Assembly (NCBI GenBank): GCA_021234155.1
Contig: JAJEKV010000048.1
Location: 835,873 to 899,872, forward strand
Reading direction: 5' to 3'
DNA length: 64,000 nt
Origin: Isoetes taiwanensis
Lineage: Eukaryota > Streptophyta > Lycopodiopsida > Isoetales > Isoetaceae
The translations under genes were made by a program, and so were the position numbers. How positions within the stretch are numbered: position 1 is the first letter of the stretch; every line of letters starts with the position of its first letter. The notes beneath the pieces were generated by a model. It saw nothing but the letters and a program-made list of their open reading frames with translations, was not told the origin of the DNA and did no database searches. Below, piece by piece: positions 46,506 to 54,908 of this stretch.

Positions 46506-47966
46506 TTTTTTTTTTAATATTTTTAATATTGACACGTGATGACATTTATGGACCACGCCTTTCAAGACGGACGCCGCCTCATAAATATGCACGCCACCCG
46601 AGAATTCAAAATTTAATTTAGAAGCGGAAAAAAAATTAAAGCAAGAGTGGAACTCCAAGGAAACCCTTCTCTATACCTGATTGCTGCTATATAACGCTTC
46701 CTTGATCGACTCTATGCCTTCCTCAATCGCCAATTGCAAAGAAAACTGCCGGAGAAAGAGGTAAGAACAAAAAAAAATTCTTTTATGGAAAAAGCTTTTC
46801 AAGAATAGCTGTCCAAATTTAATTCCAAGAATTAATTACGGTGGATATCGTGCACTCCGGATTTCAAGGAAATTTGGAAGGATTTCCATATTCAAACTTT
46901 TGGAGCATGATCAAGTGCAACTAGAAAGTACCACAAGACTAGACGGCAGCATAGCACCGTAGAACGTGACAACGTCTAAGCCATCAAATTGAGGAGATCA
47001 AACAGGTAAGATGAGAGGCTCGATGGGGAAGCGACTAGGAGAACTGGGCCAAAGAATCGATGAATCAACTAGAAACCTCATCAAACTACGACAACTCGCA
47101 TGCAACTTCGCGAACCCAAGGATCGACGATTCGAAAGGCAACTAATGAAGAGAACAACTCTTTAGGAGTCTAGCCAAAGGAACTGTGCACAACTTCAAGA
47201 GGCACCTCCAAATATCTTCAGACATTGTGAAGGGAAACAATTATTGTCCAAGAACAAGATTAAGAAGTAGATCGGAACGCCGAAGCATCAATGACTGTCA
47301 CATCCTTAGTTAGCATGTGAAGCAAAGCATGTGGTATCGTAACCAACAGACATTGGAGAGCTCAAACAAATCAAAGAGTCTACCAATCGAGCATGAGCTG
47401 ACGTACAAATAAGAGGATATAGATCTTCAACACCAGCGCACTAGGACGAATATCGACAACGCTGCCATGGAGGGGAGACACCAAGGGGGCCTAATAGCTT
47501 TAGTAGTATTTATAATCATAATAGTGTAATCTATATGCCTTGCATGCATATTTCCCCTTGTTATTCCTTCCCTCTTACAGTGTAACAGATCAAAGAAAAG
47601 AGATGTCGGACAATTGGAAGGCGTGAAGCGAGCAACATCCTCAACACTTGTCTGTCAACATGCTACATGACTCGAAGGATGGAGTTGACACAACAATATC
47701 ATACCTAAAGGTATCCTTTAGCTGCCAAGATGAAGAATTCAATGTGGAGGATGTTTGTCAACGAAAAACCATCATTCAATTAAATTGGGTTTATGTCTTA
47801 ATTTTGGGACAAATTTCATATTGCATGTTTTTAGTAGCATATTCAAATTCACACATTTCACCTCAAAATTATGAAAACGTAATATCATGTTATTTACAAA
47901 ATAGTCAATATTTCACAATATAGCACCATATCATAAAAACGTGATAACAAAAATTTACATAGTTAT
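46506..47966. other. No recognised gene; probable 3' flank of the first transposase-like gene
   Basis: The sequence 46540-46620 is rich in ACGCC and resembles the promoters at 51.1 and 52.4 kb in style, and a TATATAACGC lies at about 46690. The rest shows no coding pattern. Confidence 0.3.
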
Positions 47967-50826
47967 TCAACTTTCTTCAAGCACCCCCAATGATATCATA
48001 GCCTTCTTCCTGACATCCTGAGGTATTGTAATTCTCGCATTTCTAGCTGGAATAGTGTTTGGAGTCCATGAGTACAAAACACTTTCATAGTCTAGCCAAA
48101 GATCAGGATCACTCGGATTTCTCCTCCATTTCTTTGTCCAACAATCTGAGTACCTTTCTTTATCCGATACGTTGGTCAACTGATGCACTGGACACCACCA
48201 TTCCACCCGCACATGGTTGAAGTTAATATTACCTTCTTCTTTGCAAATATCAGAGATAGTGAACCCCAACCACACTGGATATGTATCTAAATCTGATGGC
48301 TTTACTACCACAAATTGGTGGCATTCCAAGTCAGTGGAAGGTTCATAAGCATCCATGCCTAGAAACTTTGGCCTATTGTTCTTAGGACCAACATAGTGTT
48401 TGTCAGAAGGAGGAGGAGCATATTGCTTGCGAATGCTACTTACAGTGTCATCAAAATCCTCATCACCTGCTAAGGTCTTCCACCTAGTTTTAGGCAACCA
48501 CCCTTCTTTCAATTCATCTGAGGATGTGTCTATCTCCCCCAACAGGTTAATCACCTTCTTCCAGTAAGCCACCAAGGCACGGTTGGTGTCATCACGGATT
48601 GGTTTGCCAATGCTTTATATAGTCTTGGATTCCTTCCTTAGTCAATCCCAATTGCTTCACTTCTTGATGGGTTTTAAAGCTTTTGGTTGACCTAGAGGTA
48701 TCATAGGCTTGCCATTCTCATCTCTACGCCATATTTCCTCCCCTCCTCTCCACTCATCCTCTGAAGGTCTCATCTTCCATTGGAAGATTGGAATCCCATC
48801 TCTCACCCAAAAAGTGAACTGCAGAGGCCTGGAATGACCTTCAAGATCCAATGTATAACCATCCACAAAGCTCTTCCAATCGGGCACTTCTTCTATGAGA
48901 GAAGCTATAGGGTTTGGAGTAGTGCATTCATGCAAGATTTCCATTAGCCTAGGAAAGTTGGTCCTTTGTTCGCTTCAAGATACAACTATATTTGCCAAAT
49001 AATGCATCCACATCCTCATGGGTATGCCCGGGCATAAGAAACCCTAAATTAACTCTTTCAAATATCCCCTGTTCTTATTTTGGCCAGCACAATTATCAAG
49101 TTGCAAGAGAAACCTTTTGGGTAGATCTTGAGGTTTAGCACGTGAAGTTGAAGCTCCAACATGTTCATTAGACCCATGCTTCCTAAACCTTGCCTTCTTG
49201 AACTTTTCAATATTGTTAGGGTTTCCATCTAACAATGCTCTATGTAGTGCCTGGCTAGTCAGAAGGTCTCGAGGTGACCATTGTATCCATTTTCATAGTT
49301 TCTCAAACACCTCATGATACTCCCAATATGAAAATCTGGACCATCACTCCACAACTCCAAACTAAAATGGCCATAGTAGGTTTGATTCGCCCATGCAAGA
49401 TTGCCCGATCATTGAGATCGTAAAGGGTCCACATGACTTTGGTATGTACTTGAATTGTGGAAGACAAGTCTTTTTCTTTGGTCCATCTTGTCATGTATAA
49501 TACATAAATAGTTATTGGGTTCCAATGCGGATAAAGTCCTCCACATCCAATAACATGATCTACATGATAGTTGGTCAGTCATATGGTCCTTCATATGCTC
49601 CCTTATCCTAGCCCTTTGACTAGGTTGCAGGTCTTATCAAGAGTCTCCTTCAACTTAGCACATAAATTGCACTTTGCAAAGTTGTTTGAAGTTGCTATGG
49701 TGACATGATTGAAATGCTTCTTCCATAACCTACTAAAGCTAGGTTGGGATATTGGAAGAATTCCCAATTCTCGAAGTAGGAATTCACTTCTTCCAAAATA
49801 CTCTTTTTGAGTACAATGTGATGGCAACCTTTTTCTCAACAACCTGCTCTTCCCTTTTCATCCCTTCGCTTTTTGTGTGGCATAGACTACGCATTGAAAT
49901 CAATATATTTTTCAAATATCTCCCCGGCAGCCAAGGTCCTATTTGTTGGTCTCAACAAACCATTATTTCCATGTAAAGCAATCCTGTTCCCCTCGCCTAT
50001 TTTTTTTTGCCAATTATGCCATGAAGAAGTTGGAATTGCATGGATACTCTGCCATGCTTTTGCACATATCCATTTGCCTAGCAAAGGGTATCTTTTTCTG
50101 TTTGGGTTTCTTTCATCTTGAAGTGCATGCTCAAGATTGTGTACATGTAGGTCCTCCTCTCATCAACGATTGTACTCTTGAAAAGTGGCTCTTGCTTCCA
50201 CCAATTGTTCTATTGTGAAGAATTGCATACAATCACTCCAACAACAACTGAGCCCCTAACCTTCACCATTGTCTCACGTTTGGTGTCACTAATCAACTTG
50301 GCTCTTTTGCTAGGATAATGTCCGGCAACCGATACTTCTCCCCTTTTTTGCCTAGGTTTAGAGTTCCAACCGCCAATGGATCAATATCAAGACAATCATT
50401 GTCCCCAACAACCTCGGGCTCGGAAAAATATAATCCTCCACAAATTGAACACTACTTATAGGCCATGCCATGATGCAAGGAACCTCCAATTGCTTGACAC
50501 AACCAAAACATTCCTTGTCACCCAAACCTTTACCTTTCCAGTTGTCTTCCAACATTGAAATTGCAATACCAATATTGTCTTCCCCTAGCCTTTCATCATT
50601 AACAGCTTGACCAGGATCTGCTAGCACAATGACTCCTTGGCCTACTATTTCCTTGTTGCACTTGTGCATGATTCTCACCTTCTTGTTCCTCCATTGCACC
50701 CTACTATAGAGGACTAATTGTTTTTCTTCAACATTCTTGCTAGAAGTTGGTTTTTCATTGATATTGCTCTTTTCAATATGTTGCACACCATCTTGAGTTG
50801 GAGAGGCACCATTGACCTAGGCAAAT
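47967..50826 (-). pseudogene. DDE-like transposase gene of an uncharacterised eukaryotic family (first copy)
   Basis: Read on the minus strand. A long frame at 50786-50358 is the N-terminal part. A frame at 49842-49603 then contains paired cysteines in CNLCAKLKE. Further on, LQLDNCAGQNKNRGY (about 49100-49060) and GHTHEDVDALFGKYS (about 49027-48983) follow in order. DNC..QNKN and GHTHED(V/I)D blocks are the hallmark of a group of transposase-like proteins common in invertebrates and non-seed plants, which I associate from memory with DUF7869; I treat that name as uncertain. The C-terminal module (48575-47967) has VWLGF and VRVEWWCPV, a chromatin-reader-like fold that follows the catalytic part in this group. 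The usual first catalytic block (IDGMDQSKT) is not intact, and stops lie between the motifs, so the gene is dead. Confidence 0.6.
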
Positions 50827-51104
50827 TGCACCATTTTTAGTCAATGAGTAAGAAAAAATTATTACACCATAAGATAAAAAAAGTACGCACATTTATGGAA
50901 TATGTAGAGGTAAATCAAATTTTTTTAAAAGCAAGAAATTCCTTGGAAATAGGTTTAATATAATAATAACAATGGGCGTAAACGAAATCATTTAAAACAA
51001 GAATTTTCATGGCAACAACAAGGAAATGACATTTATATAAATATATCCAAATTTTAATTATCGAAAATTTAGATATATGATTACGAAAAGACATATAACT
51101 AATA
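50827..51104. other. AT-rich spacer upstream of the first transposase-like gene
   Basis: It separates the divergent minus-strand transposase-like gene from the plus-strand promoter at 51.1 kb. No distinct site was seen. Confidence 0.3.
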
Positions 51105-51240
51105 GACGTGAGAATTTATTATCCATAATAATATACCCTAGATAATATAGCTGGCGGGAATTTCGTACGCCTGGCGTGTTATTTGAGGCAATAAATTATT
51201 CACGCTAAGAGCTAATTAACCCTATATAAATCCGGTTCAC
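51105..51240 (+). promoter_or_regulatory. TATA-containing promoter, copy 1
   Basis: Contains CTGGCGGGAA, the palindrome ACGCC-T-GGCGT (51167-51177), AATTATTCACGCTAA and the TATA box CCTATATAAATCC (about 51221-51233). The ATG of the next small frame is at 51279, about 50 bases after the TATA box, a good spacing for a short 5' UTR. The same arrangement is repeated at 52.4-52.6 kb. Confidence 0.7.
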
Positions 51241-51278
51241 GCCTCAAGACCATTCGTCCCAAATTTTTTTTTTCCGCC

Positions 51279-51509
51279 ATGAAGCAGCCTCGGGCTTTCG
51301 AACTTCATGAAGAACCCGAGGTCTCGTCAAAGAGACGTCGGGTTGAAGAGCCCCCTCTCTTCCCTCCCCTCATAGATTTTCTTGCCCAATTCTCCTCTGA
51401 TTCCGATTCAGAGGATGATTCTGATTTCGAAATGGAAGAGGAGGAGTTGGAGGAAGAGGAGGCGATGTCCTCCCAAGAGCACATGACAGCTCGCCTGGGG
51501 TTGGCTTGA
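51279..51509 (+). CDS. Small acidic protein, unknown function
   Basis: A 76-codon frame with ATG in a strong context (CCGCCATGA), placed just after promoter copy 1. It begins MKQPRAFELHEEPEVSSKRR and has a basic SSKRRRVEE cluster that could be a nuclear localisation signal. A hydrophobic PLFPPLIDFLAQF segment and a strongly acidic tail (SDSEDDSDFEMEEEELEEEE) follow. Immediately after the stop lies a (GAG)n array. Beyond it, one frame gives QFDQFLEWLRDEPG ending at a splice-donor-like GTTTGC. The original protein may therefore have continued through the acidic run, with the stop arising when the repeat expanded. I do not recognise a family. Confidence 0.45.
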   Translation: MKQPRAFELHEEPEVSSKRRRVEEPPLFPPLIDFLAQFSSDSDSEDDSDFEMEEEELEEEEAMSSQEHMTARLGLA

Positions 51510-51529
51510 CCTCAAAATGTAGAATGAAT

Positions 51530-51716
51530 TCGAGGAGGAGGAGGAGGAGGAGGAGGAGGAGGAGGAGGAGGAGGAGGAGGAGGAGGAGGGAGGAGGAGGA
51601 GGAGGAGGAGGAGGAGGGGAGGAGGAGGAGGAGGAGGAGGAGGAGGAGGAGGAGGAGGAGGAGGAGGAGGAGGAGGAGGAGGAGGAGGAGGAGGAGGAGG
51701 AGGAGGAGGAGGAGGA
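51530..51716 (+). repeat. (GAG)n trinucleotide array
   Basis: About 187 bases of nearly pure GAG with two single-base irregularities (GGGAGG at about 51589 and GGGGAGG at about 51616) that shift the reading frame. It gives poly-Glu, poly-Gly or poly-Arg on the plus strand. A run of 28 or so T follows at about 51773-51800. Confidence 0.95.
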
Positions 51717-51770
51717 CAATTCGACCAGTTTTTGGAGTGGTTGAGAGATGAACCAGGTTTGCATGTGATT

Positions 51771-51803
<33 letters not shown>

Positions 51804-52414
51804 ACCTCTCTTTCTTTTCTAACACCTTTCTTTCTTCTTTGTTGCAGGCGTGGAAGAAGAGTGATGCAGATCCCGGGCGGCCCATTTTTTGTTTCCATTC
51901 TTACAGAAGTTTTGGACACGCCTCCGGGCATTTTTTTTCTGTAAATTGTGTGAAAAGCCTTCGGGCAACTGCTTCCAAGCCTTCGGGCATCTGTACATAC
52001 AACTGTTTTTAATGAAATCAAACAGTTTTCTTCATAAACTTTGTCTTCAAACAGTTTTCTTCAAACAGTTTTTCTGTACATAAAATTTTTTGAATAAAAT
52101 CAAACTGTATTCTCCAATTATTTTGGCTCCAAGCTGTTTTCTCTAAAATTTTGTCTCTGCAAATTTTGTCTCTCTAAAATTTTGTATCTGCAAACTTTGT
52201 CTCAACAAAGTCTCGGGAACACTATAAATCAACCACATGAGAAATCTCTGATGCATCACAGTAACCATAGGAAATTTTCCTATACGACCTAAAACAATTC
52301 CCCAACCTTACAAGTCATTTTTTAGCCTTGATAACTTTGCCTTTAAAATCATTTTTAAGTTAGCCTATATAAAATTTCTAAATTCTATTTTTTCGAATGC
52401 AATAAATGGAATAA
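51717..52414. other. Possible exon remains and AT-rich flank
   Basis: After the GAG array a coding-looking segment runs to about 51759. At 51849 an acceptor TTGCAG precedes another short open stretch. From 52080 on the DNA is AT-rich with repeated AAATTTTGTCTC motifs. No family was recognised. Confidence 0.35.
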
Positions 52415-52570
52415 AATGCCGTGAGAATTTATTGCATGAAATGCAATATTCTCCATATATACCATATACATGTCATGTCTGGCGGGAAGACCGTACGCCA
52501 GGCGTGTTAATTCAAGCAATCAATTATTCACGCTAACTTATTTCTAATTATGCCTATATAAATCCATTTT
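52415..52570 (+). promoter_or_regulatory. TATA-containing promoter, copy 2
   Basis: Diverged duplicate of the 51.1-kb promoter in the same order: GTGAGAATTTATT, CTGGCGGGAA, the palindrome ACGCC-A-GGCGT (52495-52505), AATTATTCACGCTAA and CCTATATAAATCC (about 52552-52564). No good ATG frame follows within 150 bp, so it may drive an exon without a start or be a relict. Confidence 0.65.
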
Positions 52571-53113
52571 ACGCTCTCAAAGTTCCTACATTTTCTTCCT
52601 TCCTTCCTTCATACGATTTGCGGTTTTAACCTGGCGTGTTTGGATCCGCCCTCCCCGAAATCTTGGTGAGCGGATTTATATTCAACAATGTTAGATGTTT
52701 GGTTTTGGCAATTCCTAACTTACTAAAAGACTCGCCTTTTAGTTCTCAGCATCCATGCTTGAGAGGACTAAGGTGCGAATCGAAAAGCCTCGAATTAAAG
52801 CGACAAGCATAGTCCTCCGTTCTTGAATCCTTCCGACCTCTCGGGACTCAAGGTTAGTTTTCATTTAGTTTTAAGTTGCATCTCAATGGCAGGTTTAATC
52901 CAAGAAGACAAGCTTTTGCATTTGCTCGAGGCAGAGGAAGCAGATGATGTTTATGAAAACCAGAATAGTTTTTTATAAACTTCATCTGCTTCTTTTTGTT
53001 TCGAGTAAATTCTTGAGTTTCTCTTCCTGAATTAATCATGCTATTGCATGCAAGTTTCTATTATGAATAAGTGTAGTAGAAAGCAATAGAAAAATCTGAA
53101 AGATAATATTTGA
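52571..53113. other. Possible transcribed leader downstream of promoter copy 2
   Basis: Pyrimidine-rich TTCCTTCC tract at about 52600 and short frames only. Nothing else recognised. Confidence 0.3.
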
Positions 53114-53475
53114 AACACGCTAAGCGTGTTTTATGCTAACCTTAGCCTTCAACATGAATACTGCATTTTCGGCGTGCACTCGTGAGAGAGGAGAAAAAAA
53201 GATGGATAGATAAGTAAATAGATAAAGGCCAGGCAATTATTTACACGCTTAATAATTGCCTGGCCTTTATCTATTTACTTATCTATCTGTACAGTTTTTT
53301 TTTTCTCCCTCTCTGCTGAATGCACGCCGAGCGTGTATAGTTTTTCCTATATAGCAGTTTACACGCTGAGCGTGCAAACAATTGTATCCCTACTTTCAAC
53401 TTTTACGCTAAACACGCCGGGCGTGTCTCTTAGTTTCTAAGTTTATAAATAAATAAATATAACACGCCAGGCGTG
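53114..53475. promoter_or_regulatory. Cluster of five CACGC-N3-GCGTG palindromes
   Basis: Sites at 53116-53128 (flanked to AACACGC/GCGTGTT), 53323-53335, 53362-53374, 53413-53425 and 53463-53475. The arms are constant while the three central bases vary (TAA, CGA, TGA, CGG, CAG). The last four are about 39-51 bp apart and end 34 bp before the ATG at 53509. TATA-like stretches lie between them (CCTATATAG at about 53347; TTTATAAATAAATAAATA at about 53441). Fixed arms with free centres are what a dimeric DNA-binding protein would recognise. The factor is unknown. Confidence 0.7.
53205..53287. repeat. Perfect 37-bp inverted repeat (hairpin) with 9-base loop
   Basis: Arms 53205-53241 and 53251-53287 are exact reverse complements; the loop is TACACGCTT. 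Two G-T pairs and one A-T pair can extend the stem. It lies within the palindrome cluster. It could be a tiny MITE, a small-RNA precursor or a structured element. Confidence 0.9.
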
Positions 53476-53508
53476 AATACTGATACTCCGCTCACTTCCT
53501 ATTGATAG

Positions 53509-54063
53509 ATGCCAAGTTACATTAATCACCCGGTTGGTGACGAAGATGCATTGGAATTACATTTGGGCCAGCAATCACACAGCCCAGCTCCAGTTTCGGC
53601 TCCAATCTCCAGTCCGGTTGAACCGCAGCCGAGCACCAGTCCGGCTGGAGCACCAGTCTTGCAACCCCTGGAGTACTTGGATCAAGTAATGATGATGGCA
53701 GCAGAGCGCAGGGCAATGATAGATCTGGGCTCTGGAGCCCTTGCAATCGCACGGAGGCTGGCCCTCTTATCTAATCACTTCGAGAATGCAGTACATGTAT
53801 TGACCGAGAGTTAATCTCGCATCCGTCAGCTCGAGATTCAAAATGAGGAGCTGCGTTTCTTAGTGGTTAGCCTCTATGCCCGGATGCCCCAACACGAACC
53901 ACTACCACAGGCGGTATACGATGCAATGGAGATGGCTCAACCAATGGAACCACTACCGCAGGCGCTATACGATGCATTGGAGGTTCAACCAATGGAGCAA
54001 AGTGAGCAGGGCGAGGAGCGGGGAGGTGGAGGTGGAGGTGGAGCGGTGGGGTGGTGGAGCTAG
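53509..54063 (+). pseudogene. Unknown proline-rich/coiled-coil protein with one in-frame stop
   Basis: One frame runs from ATG 53509 to TAG at 54061-54063 and is interrupted only by TAA at 53812-53814. The N-terminal part is Ser/Pro/Ala-rich (PAPVSAPISSPVEPQPSTSP), then a helical stretch (YLDQVMMMAAERRAMIDLGS). After the stop comes a leucine-rich coiled coil (RIRQLEIQNEELRFLVVSL), two repeats of EPLPQA(V/L)YDA(M/L)E and a Gly-rich end. The reading continues naturally across the stop, so the break is recent or is bypassed. It starts 34 bp after the last palindrome of the cluster. No family was recognised. Confidence 0.5.
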
Positions 54064-54666
54064 AGCCCGGTGTTTTTGCCGGGTTTTACCGGAAGAATTC
54101 ACTGCCCCGCAATGGAAATGGGAGTATCGATAGCCCGCCTACTCAAAGAGACCGGGCTTGAAAAAAAAGATTACGGGATTTTGTCCGGTTTATCCGGTTT
54201 ATCCGTGATTATATACAATTGTAATCTTTTTCCAATGAATACAACAAATTTTGTCTACTTCTATATTTCTACAATGTAATACATGTTACATACCTTTTTT
54301 AAGCGGTTTCTTGGCCATGCAACAAATGTTCCAACACTTTCTCCAACCATATCCCCACCGGGGTGTCTCTGCGAGGTAAAGCTTCATCCATAGCGCTAAA
54401 GAAGATTAATCATCGTAACTTCGGACATACTTATCCCGGGCGAATTCCATGACAGTTTCTGATCGGATCGATGGAGTCGATCTTGCATAATCCTACTTTC
54501 CTTTTCTGATTTGTAGTTAACATGAAACATTCATCTTCAGAGGACTTCTCAAGCTTCAGAGGACGTTGATCAGAATACACAGAATACACAGAACCCTATT
54601 CAAGGTATTTAATTTGCCACAGAATACACACTGTGTGGAGAGTATTATGCTTGCATGAATTTGAGA
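54064..54666. other. Left flank of the 8.2-kb element
   Basis: No gene was recognised. A TATTATGCTTGCATGAATTT segment at about 54644-54663 has counterparts just beyond the right end of the element (about 62866-62914). Confidence 0.4.
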
Positions 54667-54735
54667 TATGGGTGAAAGCATGGACCTGGGGGTCATTTTC
54701 GCGCCCCTAAAGCACCCCTAAAGCACCCTCTTACA
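54667..54735 (+). repeat. Left terminal inverted repeat and subterminal repeats
   Basis: Outer inverted part about 54667-54699; inner CCCCTAAAGCACCCCTAAAG repeat 54704-54728, which is direct with respect to the other end. Confidence 0.75.
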
Positions 54736-54908
54736 TTTTTATAATAGGTTTTTTTTGACACCCCAGGCGTCATCGCCGCAATCCACGGTTATTTTCGATT
54801 TTCTTCGAGGGAGAGATCATGATGCGGCTGAGCACTGTGCACATTCTCTAGTACTGAATGCCGATCATAGCTTCTGCCTTTCTGATCATTTCTCATCATT
54901 CCGGCATT

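Noticed and set aside
46246-46658. Two 99-codon minus-strand frames through the GGAAACCC array
   Set aside because: They only translate the repeat modules (repeated GNPS, FHGN) and show no independent coding evidence.
51370-52021. Long minus-strand frames of poly-Leu, poly-Ser or poly-Pro across 51.4-52.0 kb
   Set aside because: They are translations of the (GAG)n array in the other strand and have no coding support.
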